A stretch of DNA of 64,000 bases from Aplectana chamaeleonis (Eukaryota > Nematoda > Chromadorea > Rhabditida > Cosmocercidae). Position numbers and translations under genes: made by a program. The notes under the pieces were generated by a model, which saw only the letters and a program-made list of their open reading frames with translations, did not search any database and was not told the origin of the DNA. Location: contig JAPDOI010000874.1 in the NCBI GenBank assembly GCA_029168955.1, forward strand, positions 124,001 through 188,000, written 5' to 3'. Position 1 is the first letter of the stretch; the number at the start of each line of letters is the position of its first letter. This document shows, one piece after another, positions 35,405-46,544 of this stretch.

Positions 35405-36320
35405 GAGAAATTCAAAAAAATCTCTTCGCTTCCTCTCCTTCTTGCTCTCTCTACTTTCCTTTCTTTTCTAACTTTCCCTCTTTTCCTTCTTACCGTCTTT
35501 GCCTTTTTTCCATCATTTCGTTTTTCCTTATTCTCCTCCCTTTCCATTCCTGACCTTTACTCTCATTCTCCTTCATTTCTCCGTTCTTTCTCCATTTTTC
35601 TCCGCTCTTTAGGTAGCCTTTCTCCTTCCTTTCTCCTTTTTCCTGCCCTTCTCCGTCCTTTTTCCAGCCATTCTCCGTCCTTTCCACCGCCTTTCTCCGG
35701 TATTTCTCAGCCCTTTCCCCAGTCTTTCTCCAGCCTTTCACCAGCATTTCTCAGTCCTTTCTCTTACCTCTCTCCCTTCTTTGCCTCCTTCCCTCACTTT
35801 CACTCCTTTGCTTTGTCTCTACTTCCCTTTTTCTCTTCTCCTTTCCTTCTTTTCCTTCCTCTTCCATCTTTTTCTATTATTTGCCTCGTTTCTAAAATTT
35901 CCATCCTTTCCTATATTTCTCTTTACTACGAGTTTCTCTCCTTTCTTTCATTCCTTCCCCTCCTTCATTGCCTTGTTTCCTTTTCTTTCTCCTACCTTTC
36001 TACTACATTTATGCTACCTCTCTACCACCTTTCTCTATTCTTTGTCATATTTCCTCATTTTCCCTCCTTTCCGTCCTTTCCCTCTTTCCCTACTTTCTTT
36101 CTTCCCTTTCCCACTTTCCATTCCTTCTTTTCCATCCTCTCCCTCTTTTTCCCATCTTCGCCTCGTTTCTTAAATTGCTATTATTTACTTTATTTCTCTT
36201 TATTGCTACTTTCTTTCCTTCCCTTCCCTCCTTCCTTTTTTCTTTCCTTTCTCTCCTTTCTTCTTCCTTTCTTCTTCCTTTCCTCCGCCTTTCTCCTTCC
36301 TTTCCAATTTTTCCAGGAAG
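35405..36320. repeat. polypyrimidine tract (plus strand)
   Basis: About 900 bases composed almost wholly of C and T (ctttcc, ttctcc units) with very few purines. Long S/F/L/P open frames are artefacts. It lies some 450 bases upstream of the homeobox start, with the purine strand as coding strand. Mirror-symmetric tracts like this can form triplex DNA. Confidence 0.85.
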
Positions 36321-36416
36321 GCGCTGAGCACACACATCAGGTTTTTCGGAAGAATACGGAGTAATAATTTTATCCGATTAATCAATATAATATTATCAAT
36401 ATAATACAATACAATA

Positions 36417-36735
36417 CACTGCGACGCAGAAGTATAGCAACACCTGTAGATTAAGCGTATCATCACTTCGATCGAGGTTTTAAATATTGGGGAGAGTTTC
36501 TATACTTTCTTCTACGACGAAAACAATGGTGAACTTAGTATGGCTCCACGTTCCCCATTTTGCCTTTACTTACAGCAAAAAGTTTGAATTTCGTACGACG
36601 CATAAGTACAGCAACACTTGAGAAACATGAAAATGCCTCGCAATGACAGAAAGATTGTATCACTTTCACTTGTGTTTTATAATATTGGTTCAGGGTGATG
36701 CTATTCGTCCACATTCCTGGTGAACTCCACCTGCT
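36417..36735 (+). mobile_element. dispersed element family I, copy 1
   Basis: Starts actgcgacgcagaagtatag after an ataatacaatacaat run and ends at gtgatgctattcgtccacat. The same sequence in opposite orientation is at 44776-45051, next to the same ataatacaat run. Confidence 0.7.
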
Positions 36736-36742
36736 CAGGAAG

Positions 36743-37525
36743 TTGGAGCTCGCCACCCGCTCACCTCTCATTTCAAAGAGCTCGCCACCCGCTACCCCCA
36801 CGCAGGGACCTTAGGGGGGTGCATATTAGACGTTGCAGAGAGGGCAAAGGGGGTGCCTAAACCGAACACCAAAAAAAAAGAACGAAGTGCAAGTTCTGTC
36901 GAATTTCAGGAAAAAAATAATATCCTAATAATCCCCGCTTTTTGAGTCGAACAATTAAAGAATTCAAATTATTGATAGAGATGCAGGTTGTGTTCGCAAT
37001 AATTCAAAGTTGCTGTCAAAGTTTGCTTTGATGAAGGAATACACACTACTCTGTTATCTTGTAGCAAGTAAGGATTGATGTGATGTCATGTTTCTTTGGT
37101 GCAACGTTCATTGATTACGCTGGTGGTCACCGATCCATGGCAAAGATACAAAGACAGCGCCCAGGAAAGCTATCGTTCAAGTTCAAAAAAATATTAGCGA
37201 ACTGATGTATAGCCTAGGTCGCCCATTTTGTGCCGGTCGAAGCAAGGCTTATCGGGCTTATCATATCAAAATCTTCTTATCACTGTTATACTTTGCCATG
37301 ACCGACCGCTACGCTGCTTACTCCGCCCGGACTCATCCGAGCAGGCTAGGATTTATTCCGACAGTTTAAAAGTACAGATAGCACAGTCAGCATCACAACT
37401 AGTCAATAGATTTTTATTCATGAGAATGTGACTCATGAAGAGAGCCAACTCTGAAAATTGAAGACGGCAAGTTACTATGAAAGAAGCGAATGACCGTGTC
37501 CTCCTCATTGAGAAGTACCCTGTAC
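36743..37525. other. MITE fragments and unassigned DNA
   Basis: gagctcgccacccgctcacc and agctcgccacccgctacccc (36745-36800) are ends of the GCTCGC family; 36810-36860 (ttaggggggtgcatatta, aagggggtgcctaaa) recurs near 38690-38730. 37255-37350 has ccatgaccgaccgctacgct, also found inverted near 17660. No gene. Confidence 0.45.
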
Positions 37526-37529
37526 ATAA

Positions 37530-38292
37530 AAACCCGAGTTTTATCCACCTTGAGATCCGCAATCCCTTGAAATTTGGCTAGCCGTGCGATACGGTGTTTG
37601 TCCGCAGCTACACAACGCGCACTGAAGTGGACGCGCACGCAATATTAATTAAAAAATGTATTTTATTACAGAACGGGGCGGAGAAAATGATTGAAACTAG
37701 AGTAAATGGAAGGAGGCAGAAATAGGATTCTTTCAATGTATCCAGTATAGAAATTTAATGTAAACAAACTATGTTGGAGCGGAGTGAATTTTTTGGACGT
37801 GATAAGGTTCATTCAAATGAACCTAGTTGATTAAAAACACCCACAAACATGAGAACTAAGAGCATTGCGAGAAAAAGGAGGATTGGGCAAACATTTTAGT
37901 AGCAATAGGTTTGATATTCAATGTGATTTAAGGACCTTAAAACTCGTCCCGGTTTTGTCCCGGTTTTTGGGGTAAAACCGGGACGAGATTTAAGGTCTTT
38001 ATGTGAATGAACCTTATCACGGCTAAATATTGACATCCGCTCTAACTTTGTTAATTTACATTAAATTTCTAAAATGGGTACATCCAGAATAGACTACCTT
38101 TACCATCTTCCATTTCCTTCAGTTTCAATCCTTTTCTCCTCCCCGTTCTGTAATAAATCACATTTTTTATTATTATTGTGTGCGCGTCCATTCCCGTGTG
38201 CGCTTTGTAGCTGCGTACAAACACCGTATCGCACGGCAAGCCGATTTTTTAAGGGATTGCGGCATTCTAGGAGGGTAAAACTCGGGTCTACT
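37530..38292. mobile_element. large palindrome with about 350-bp arms
   Basis: Left arm (acccgagttttatcc ... gtgcgatacggtgtttgtcc ... tggacgcgcac ... aacggggcggagaa) returns inverted at 37990-38292. The spacer at 37930-37998 contains its own hairpin (ctcgtcccggtttt / aaaaccgggacgag). No transposase. Confidence 0.78.
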
Positions 38293-38754
38293 CCCTACGA
38301 ATCACATGAATCCTAACAGTGTTCCACAACACAAAATAATTCTGATTTCCTCATCATAACAACCAAACACAGATTAACTAATCCTTCATAGGTTTCTGAA
38401 AACATTCGACAGGAAACATTAATTATCGCAATAGTAGTAGTTCTGTTGTTGGTAATTATTCAATTGTTTTATATTGAAAAATGTTTCAATTTTTGCCATA
38501 ACTTACCGTCCTACTAACAAATTTTCCTCATGGGGTTGTTTTGAAGTTCAGAAATTACACTACCCTTTTTGTTGCCATCTTCAGAATTTTCTCTGTTCAG
38601 TGCTTTTTTTATATTCTTGTTTATCAAAATCAGGAAGTCAAGATCATAGCTGTCCAACTATTCGGAAAACAGCCGATTTCGATTTCCCATAAGGGGGTGC
38701 CTAAAAATTACCGAGCTAAGGGGGGTGCATATTCAGAATCGTCATGCCGGGACG

Positions 38755-38870
38755 TGTGCCCAGCCCTGCCCCCACGTCTTTGCTCGCCACCCGCAATGGG
38801 TATAGCGGGTCGCGAGCGCGAGGAGAGGTGGTATAGCGGGTCGCGAGCTGTTTGTTAGCGAATCGCCCGC
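38755..38870. mobile_element. GCTCGC-ended MITE copy
   Basis: ttgctcgccacccgcaatgg at left, tagcgggtcgcgagctg at right; an inner repeat of tatagcgggtcgcgagc. Related to 40192-40310 and 43835-43917. Confidence 0.55.
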
Positions 38871-38970
38871 TGAACTGCTAACATCCTTTGAAGAGTTTCG
38901 AAACATTTCCAGAATCTTCGCCTACATCTCACCATTCTCACTATTTTTCTGTTGCTGTTTGTTGTTTGAT

Positions 38971-39092
38971 TTATTTTTGCAATACTGCGGAGCTCAAACT
39001 TGATATAGTCATTTTCAACTCGATGGGAACCATCACAGCGGCTGCGGGGGTCGTAGTTTCGTCACTCGCGTACACATAAATCCCTCTATCCT
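38971..39092 (-). CDS. possible terminal exon, 39 codons
   Basis: Minus strand: acceptor gaaaacag, two bases of split codon, then DRGIYVYASDETTTPAAAVM..., a hydrophobic/Ser-rich tail ending AVLQK and TAA at 38971-38973. Codon use is coding-like. No upstream exon found; the next DNA is a family O repeat. Function unknown. Confidence 0.3.
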
Positions 39093-40190
39093 CTGTTTTC
39101 TAATGAAATTTATTTATGTTCATCGCGTGCGTCTGCGCGCGTACGCTGCGTCTCCTTCTTCCCACACTTTTCGCTGTCTCTGCCCTCGCTCCGCAGAAGC
39201 GCGCGAGGGAACAGAGTAAATTTGGCTCGGAACCAAAGGATAAGTGCACAAATAAGCATCGGCTAAGTTGTTTTCAGACCAGTCGGTCTTCTGACAGACA
39301 ACCCAGGAGAAGAGCGGCTCGTGGATAAAATCTCGCCGCTCTTCGATTTCATGACCATAACACTATAAATAGATTATCATCATGAAAAAAACGAGAAAAG
39401 CGAGTGGGGTGCGAGGGAAGCCCACGATGTGGTGAAATGGAGGGGGGGCGCGTGGATGCAGGGTCAGGCCCCGCTGTGACGAAAGGTTCAAAGTGAGATG
39501 TTTCCGAAGAAGCTTACTGATTATTCAAACGGTTTGATGATAAAACTCCCTAAATGCTTAGAATATTCGAAATAAGGAAGTAGTGAATATCCCGAGTGAA
39601 CTTCATATAGAAGAAAAAAGCCCCTCGGCGATGTTTTCGCTCCATTTTTCTCCTCTGCAGCTCGCCACAAAGATATTTTCAGAAAAAAAAATCCGTTTCA
39701 TCACTGGCTGGATAATTTGAATATTCGGTCGATATGGGCACCCTGGTTTCCGGTGAGATTTAAAAAATTGTGATGTCGTTAATGAGAAACATGGCTCTAT
39801 TTGTCACAATTTAATCAGAAGAAACACCTGAAGTTCTAAGATGTTTTTATTAATTCGAAACTGACTGTAAGAAATCATTCTTGACAATCATGGACTCTCT
39901 GAGATTTTTAAGAATATGTAGAGTTACTGAATAAGAAGAATAACCGGTGCCATCGCAGCAGAGGAGGGAGGGAGGCTTTATGATATCGCACTTGGCCACG
40001 CCCATTTTTCCATGCCGCAACGAATCTCCTGATTTTGTACCCTGGGCTAGTGTTTAAATTGCGCGGCGGCGCGGAAAAATGGATGTGGCCAAGTGCTAGA
40101 CCATAGCCCCCCCCTGCAGTCGGAAACACCGGATAACCATGGCGAAAGTGAAAGCATGGCATGAATTTCGAGCGGAAGCCACATTTCATA
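39093..40190. other. family O repeat and unassigned DNA
   Basis: 39090-39232 is an inverted family O block. 39420-39470 is G-rich (aggggggggcgcgtggatgc). 39960-40110 has inverted words gcacttggccacgcccattt / aatggatgtggccaagtgct flanking about 70 bases: a small foldback element at about 39988-40098. No exon supported. Confidence 0.45.
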
Positions 40191-40191
40191 G

Positions 40192-40410
40192 CTCGCCACC
40201 CGCTATCTTTCCGTCGGCGACCAGCGCTAGGTGAGCGCGCCGACGTGATGTTGCGAGCGCGCCGCCGTAATCTGGTGAGCGGGTAGCGAGCGCCAGCATG
40301 CCAGTCAGGGATGTGCGGCAAACGATTTTTGAAAATCGGCAAACGACAATCGACAAAAAACGCCCAAAAATGGCCGGCAATCGGCAATCGACAAACGGCA
40401 AAATAAAAAA
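40192..40410 (+). mobile_element. composite MITE (GCTCGC part + CAGGGATGTGCGG part)
   Basis: gctcgccacccgctatcttt ... tgagcgggtagcgagcgc followed by ccagtcagggatgtgcggca and several cggcaatcgacaaacggca words. The same two parts in the same relation occur inverted at 43715-43917. Confidence 0.65.
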
Positions 40411-40778
40411 CCTGGTACAGAAAAAGATACGAATGTTTGAAAAGTGATGTATCTAGCACTATTGACTATGGGATCGCCACGAATGATTGGCTTACATGCA
40501 AAATAGTTTCGCACTTCCTGAAAGAAGACTTTTGCACAATTTTTGAAGCCCAGGATCAGTTTGATGTAAAACTCATACCCTTCGAACTACACCGCATTTT
40601 TAGAACCTCTTGTTATTTTTTCCAGTACTACCACAAAACTGTAATCCTTTATTTGCTTGTGCTTTCACCGCACAAAATTCTGAGTACGGTGCAATCCAAG
40701 TTAGGGGGTGAGAGACACTTGAAATTAATCCAAGGAAATTAAAGCTTGATGTGGTCCTACTTTCAAAGCAGCGTCCAC

Positions 40779-41232
40779 CAGGGTCAAGCGGAGCGTTGCG
40801 TAATTTTTCAAAATCATAGCGACCCCCCACCATCAACATTTTTTCCCAAATCCAAAGCTTTTGTGACCCCCCTCCCAAAGCGCGATTTCTGGGCAATTAA
40901 TATTTGATTGATAAAACTGTCAGGCCGGAATGGGAAGAAATCACCAAATTTTAATTTTTGGTCCAGATTTTTCGCGATCCCTCCCCGTTTCATAAGCTCT
41001 GGTAAATGCTTGGTGACCTATGAATTTCTATTATCACCAGCAGCGGAGCGGTGGGCCGCGTTGAAATATAATCAGTGATAAGGAGTTTCCGACAAAAAAG
41101 CCACCGCTCCGCGCTGTGATAATCGAAAACAGGAGTTCACTTGCACTGAAACAGAGTCCACCTTCATTTTCAGGTTAAGAATTTTTGCGACCCCCTCCCC
41201 TCCACCCGTTGCGAAATTTCGCAACCCCGCTT
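40779..41232. mobile_element. CCAGGGTCAAGCGG element
   Basis: Ends ccagggtcaagcggagcg and cgcttgaccctgg. Contains an inner hairpin tcaccagcagcggagcggtg / ccaccgctccgcgctgtga (41033-41125). A partial copy is in the homeobox intron at 33292. Confidence 0.75.
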
Positions 41233-41239
41233 GACCCTG

Positions 41240-42375
41240 GCGTCCACAATAAAAACCGTTCCAAGTTCCCAGCGGAATTCTAAAGGTTTGGAGCCGATGG
41301 CAACAGTAATGTGGAAGCGACTGAAACTGAGCCCTATACGGTCTTCAACTTCAGTGTAGAATGCAATCCTCGCCCACTCCTGTCAACGGGTACAGATGAA
41401 AGCGAACCACAGAAAAATTGAATTCAACAAAGCACACGATGATCGATTGATCAAAGCTATTTCCCATAATGCACAGATTAAACAAATTCACCCATTCAAA
41501 TATTGATTTTTTTCTCCGGGTATACTTTTTCAGTTGTTTTTTGGCCGTTGAGGGGAGAAGGTGGGGAGTGCGCTCTGCACAGAAGTTCAGGGCCGCGTGA
41601 AGCTATTTGGGCCCTTTTTCAGCCGTTTTTTCGACATTGTAGCCTCTTTCGGGTCCACACCTTACGATTTCCGGTATAAACTCGAAGACGGTTTCTATCG
41701 TGGACACTGCCGTTGAGTGATTATTTTCATACAATAACACTCGAAATACATTGATACCAGATATCCGATACCACTTGAGCCAAACAGTGTTTTCCTGAAC
41801 CCTTTGTGTCCCCCCCCCCTAAAACTCTTCAGGGTGTTAATCCATGCACCCGTTGAGCCCTATTTTGGTTGCCCAATCCTCAAAAAATTGGGAGTTCGGT
41901 ACTCCTTCACACGAGTTCGGTACTCCTTCCATTCCAGCATGACAATGGAATACTACATAGCAATTTCGACATGACCGACCGCCCAGTTATTTAAGTGGTC
42001 GCGATGAAGTACGGTTGTCAATTTTTCTTTACTAAAACCCTTTCTGAGTTCAGAGTAGTAGATCCTATGAGTAAAACCGTGGGAGATACGCCAATTTGGG
42101 TGGCATCAACAGCCTCGATCTTGCTTGCCTTTTGGAGGTATACTATCTACTCCACATTATCGGCTTCACTGATTTGCAGTGTCGATGCCATTAGCTGGCT
42201 CAAAATAAGGGCTGATTTAGTGAGTAAAGACTGTTGGTCGGGCCCGTTAGGAAATTCTCGTTCTCTCGAGAGCGAAATATACTACCCTGCTTATTTTCGC
42301 ATGAACTGTTTAACTATTCAACTTCAGCTTCATTTCTGGCTGTGCACGTCGATAAAGTTCGGCTGTTCACAGCAC
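41240..42375. other. unassigned interval
   Basis: 41550-41718 is a TTAA MITE family B right part (ggtttctatcgtggacactg). A 141-codon plus-strand frame at 41995-42420 has hydrophobic stretches but no splice or homology support and runs into the LINE remnant. Nothing else recognised. Confidence 0.4.
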
Positions 42376-42379
42376 GATA

Positions 42380-43590
42380 CTTCTTCTTCTTATCAGCCAC
42401 ATCGGAGTTTCTTCTCATAGGCGTAGAAAGGTGGCCACATCACACGGCTTGTTCCACATATCACGAGCAGACAGAGAAGTAGGTCTGGCAGAGCATGAGA
42501 ATAAATGTAGTGAATCATGACCAGCAATATGACAGTCAGGACATTGATCTGAGACTGACTCGTCGATCCTATGTGCGTAGGCTTTGAGGTACGAAGAGTG
42601 ACCGCAACGTAGACCCGCTAGAGTAACGCGGAAGCGTCTGGGTAGAGTCTTCTCGCTGTCACCGACCGTAGGAGGCACTGTACCAAGGATGGGATTGGGA
42701 AGGGCACAGGACAGGTATTCAGACACGAATCTGGTGTGTTCAATTTGCTGCAGCCTCTTCCTTGTGAGCTCACAGGTAGCCCATCTTTGACGATCCAATA
42801 TAGAAATAGCAGTATGGAGCGGTGTGCGAATATTACGGTGATGAGGATCAGATGACAGGAGTGGATAGTTGGGATGTGCGGCATTCTTGACTATGCTAAT
42901 GTGAAACTGTTGTGACTGCAGTTGGCAGTGCTGTTTGACAGGAAGTACGGCACATTCTTGATGAATATAGGTGTAGACTTTGGGCAGCCAGTGATGACAC
43001 GTAGTGCAGTATTTTGTACGCGTTGAAGCTTGCTCCACGAAGCATCCGACAGGTGCCTAGTCCATATCGGAGCTCCATACTCCAGAGTAGGCTGTATCAT
43101 GGCCTTATACGTTGTGCGTAGAACTTCCTTTGTGCTACCCCAAGTGGTACCCGCCAGAGCACGGAGGATGTTATTTCGCGTGTTAGCAGTTGCGGCTCGG
43201 ATGCGCGTGTTTTCGTGAAAGCGCAGTGAGGGGTTCAGGAAGACTCCAAGTAGCTGAGGGTACAGCCCAATACTCGGAGGTTTTGGGCGGAGTTGTGCAC
43301 CTGTGCATTAGAGTCTAAAACTCTTATTCTAACGAGTTTTCGGCTCGGAACCTTCACATTTAGAGGTTGTTTTCGCATCAAACTGCTTTTTATAGTTTTC
43401 TTTTCAGCAACTTTTTCCATAGCGACCACTGCCTGTTTAAAGGCTGCATGCTCCGGAAGAACTAGTAGGAGCGAGCAAGGCTCAGGCCCATTTTCCCTTC
43501 AAGTGGGAGCATCGGTACCGCAGTGGGTCCTGGTCATAATGACATCCAAATCGCAAAATGTTGTTCAGAAGTTTCTACTATAAAGACACA
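42380..43590 (-). mobile_element. jockey-like LINE remnant
   Basis: Minus-strand pieces: 43429-43235 (VRIRVLDSNAQVHN), a piece at 43250-43101 containing RALAGTTWGSTKEVLRTTY, 43100-42891 (MIQPTLEYGAPIWTRH) and 43038-42415, ending LHLFSCSARPTSLSARDMW. Same C-terminal motif as the LINE at 2935-3998. Frame changes near 43255 and about 42960, and stops upstream of 43430, show decay; catalytic residues are absent. Confidence 0.85.
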
Positions 43591-43714
43591 AAGGTCCTAT
43601 CCAAAAGATGCTATAGCTGAGACATCATTTAAAATTAGAGCGCAGCTTGCCTGCTATGGGCCTCGCACCCAATTACGGCGCTTCTTATCTATTACTCACT
43701 TTTTGCCGAATTTT

Positions 43715-43917
43715 GTCGAAAATTGGCAGGAAAAGCGGCAAACGACAATCGACAAAAATCGTGCGAAAACCGCCGGCAAACGGCAATCGGCAACCGGCAA
43801 ACGGCGATTGCCGCACATCCCTGATGCCAGTGCTCGCAACCCGCTACCATTCCTCTCGCGGGCCGCGCGAGGTGCTGCGCGCCGCCCGACTTTTGGTTAG
43901 CGGGTAGCGAGCTCCAA
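43715..43917 (-). mobile_element. composite MITE, inverted copy
   Basis: aaagcggcaaacgacaatcg ... gattgccgcacatccctgat then gctcgcaacccgctaccatt ... ggttagcgggtagcgagctc: same composite as 40192-40410 in reverse order and orientation. Confidence 0.65.
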
Positions 43918-43928
43918 CTTTCTGAGTG

Positions 43929-44759
43929 TCTTCTGACGGAAAAGTCATGTTAGCTCCCTAGGCTTGAATTTTGAGGGAATCCAAGCTAGCTAGGGCGACA
44001 AGCTGGATACAGCTCCGATTTCGTGTTAAATCCTGAATTGTTCAACGTGTGGTTGCCCACACGTGCTGTGGAGCCTGGGAAACAATCCCAGCGAGACTTT
44101 CCTCAACGAGTTCTCAGTGACATTGTGTCGGCGCCGACGACTCATTACTATTCGCTGCTGTGTTCCTCGGCAAATACCATTCCATACTCCATCAATCACT
44201 ACGGCAACATTGTAGACTCCGGAATGATGCAACCTCATCACTCAGAACATTTTCATAAGGTTGCTGAATTCGAGCACGCGCGATCAAACATGAGCACGAA
44301 CTAGGGAGCTTGAGTGCTATACGCAGCCAGGCGCCGTTTGGCAATGGTGTGTTATGTCATCTTATTCAACGACAGCAAGTGTATTTCAATTCTCATGCTT
44401 GACCGGGCGAGTTCGAGTCTAGAAATCTTATGAAAACGTTCTGAATGATGAAGTTGCTTCATTTCGGAGTCCACAATGTTGCCGTAGTGGTTGATGGAGT
44501 ATGGAATGGTATTTGCCGAGAAACTCAGCAACGAATAGTAATGAGTCGTCGGGGCCGACACCATGTCACTGGAAACTAGTTGGGGAAGGTGTCGCTGGGA
44601 TCGTTCGCCAGGCTCCATAGGACGTGTGGACAATCACATAGGTTGAACGATTCAGGATTCAGCACTAATTCGGAACAACGTCCCGCTGGTTGCAATAGCT
44701 ACCTTTGATTCCATCGAAATTCACGTCTAGGGAGCTAACATGAACTTCCCGTCAGAAGA
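43929..44759. mobile_element. long inverted repeat with mirror ORFs
   Basis: Ends tcttctgacgg[a]aaagtcatgt + tagctccctag and the inverse. Arms of about 380 bases are roughly 80-85 percent identical with a spacer near 44305-44351. Each arm holds a 93-codon frame, 44023-44304 plus and 44633-44352 minus, converging tail to tail; both contain SAPTTHYYSLL, SANTIPYSINHYGNIVDS. No transposase motif. Probably a foldback transposon; a duplicated small g ene is the less likely alternative. Confidence 0.75.
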
Positions 44760-44775
44760 CAGGTAAAGTTCACCG

Positions 44776-45051
44776 GGAAAGTGGACGAGTAGCATCACCC
44801 TGAACCAATATTATAAAAACACACACGAAAGTGGTAGAGTAGGGCGGTAGTCGCGAATTATGCGTCGTATGAGATTCAAACTTTTCGTTATAACTAGAAG
44901 CAACATGTGGAATTTGGAGTCATACCAAGTGAAGCATCGTTTTCGTCGTAGAAGAAAACATAGAAACTCTTCCCAGTATTCAACACCTCGATCCAACATA
45001 TGTGACGCCTAATTCATAGGTGTTGCTATACTTATGCGTCGCAGTGTATTA
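44776..45051 (-). mobile_element. dispersed element family I, copy 2
   Basis: Inverted copy of 36417-36735: gtggacgagtagcatcaccc at left, atacttatgcgtcgcagtgt at right, followed by ataatacaat repeats (45050-45090). Confidence 0.7.
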
Positions 45052-45099
45052 TCAATATAATACAATACAATATTATCAATATAATACATTAATATAATC

Positions 45100-45690
45100 A
45101 ATAAAATTTCAAACCAATGCCAAGTATCGCACGAATGCAATTGATGAAAATTCGATGTCTAAAAAATGAATATTATGAGAAAGAATTTCTGCTTTCAAAT
45201 CATCAGAAGTCTACGTAGAATGCGAAACGAAACCTCTGAGAATTATTGATTTGAGAGTAGAAGAATATTCGGGAAATCGATTAAATCGAATATACGAGTA
45301 CGTGGGAGCCTGAGGCTTTAAATTTCGGGAAAATAATAAAAGTCAAACGAGTGAACAATCGAAATTTCCCAAAGAATTTTTGTACGAATTTTCGACGCTT
45401 CGTATCTCATTCTATTAAACCCTACATTAATGGGTACTCCTACTGGAATAAAATGAAAATTTGTAATAAAAAAAGAATATTCACAAAGAAACAGAAAATG
45501 AAATAAACACACAAATATTTCAATCAAATATTGGATTACCAGAAGAATATGAATATCTCCGAGAATTTCAATTCTGATAAATTTAAATACGCATTCTTCT
45601 TCAATAGTCTTTAATAAATAAACGAATAAATAAAAATAGTCGAATCCAGTCGGTATTCGGACACCGAGGTGACAATTACTCAAGAGACTT
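45100..45690. other. AT-rich DNA with an unsupported open frame
   Basis: A 127-codon minus-strand frame (45701-45318) is very Phe/Ile/Tyr-rich, matching base composition rather than a domain. No splice pair seen. Confidence 0.35.
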
Positions 45691-45697
45691 GGACCAT

Positions 45698-45900
45698 TCA
45701 AAGACTTTTTGATTTCCTTTTTCTATGCGATACAACTCTAGAAAAGAATAAAAATGGAAGTAAAAAAAAACATTCATCATTCTCAGGTACATAAGAACGG
45801 CCAGTGAGGATAGAACTCGACGGCCTAAAATCTTATCACTGGCAATGGAGTAATTGCTGGGTAAATATTCACCCTTGTGCAACGCAAACATCATTCGATG
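45698..45900 (-). CDS. possible last two exons of a small basic-tailed protein
   Basis: Minus strand: acceptor ggttttag, exon 45900-45791, donor AT|GTACCTGAG, 53-base intron ending attcttttctag, exon 45737-45698. Reads ...LHKGEYLPSNYSIASDKIL, GRRVLSSLAVL, then after the splice VVSHRKRKSKSL and stop. Phases agree. An ATG is present at 45894, so it could also be the whole gene (47 residues). No family recognised. Confidence 0.32.
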
Positions 45901-46167
45901 CTAAAACCTATGAGAAATCAATTGTTGTGGATTCAAAAGTAAACTAAACTGATGATCAATTTCTGACAAAAAGAGGAAAAAGTGAAAGATTACAGTTCTG
46001 AATATATCCCTTGCAACATTATATGCGAACCAATATTTGTTAACATCCGTAACAATAACACATGATGGGGGCGAAGAATATATGCACACAAAAGTCATAA
46101 TTTTGACTACAACGGAAATTTTCACAAGATCTTTCGTGGGTGCGAAACCCCTCGCAATTTTACCCGA

Positions 46168-46296
46168 AGGGGACTCTGAGAAATACTGCCGCGACTGCCC
46201 CGCAACTCTGCCGCGACTCCTCCGGCTCGGCGCCGGGAGGCACCGAGCTGGAGGAATCGCGGGGGAGTCGCGGAGGAAATTCTCAGAGGATGGAAC
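46168..46296. mobile_element. small foldback element
   Basis: ggggactctgagaaatactg ... gagtcgcggaggaaattctc + agag: inverted ends around a very GC-rich centre (ctccggctcggcgccgggag). Confidence 0.55.
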
Positions 46297-46544
46297 TCCT
46301 GAGTGGACGAAATCCTCACGTGGATGCACAATTTTTCTTCGACCCCCATTATGAGTGATTGTGCCCGAAATCCTACCACACATAATTTCCTTACTCTGTA
46401 AGTGTTAAAACAAACCGGAAACTCGGAAGATCTGCTGTCGGAAATCAAGCGATATGCTCTGATATTGTTAAAATGTGTCTAGAGTTGTAAAAAAACATGA
46501 AGGTTTTGAGTGTTGGTGGAAGTGAGAAATTTCGTGCTAACAAA

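Noticed and set aside
35781..36364. Long Ser/Phe/Leu/Pro plus-strand frames
   Set aside because: Composition artefact of the polypyrimidine tract.
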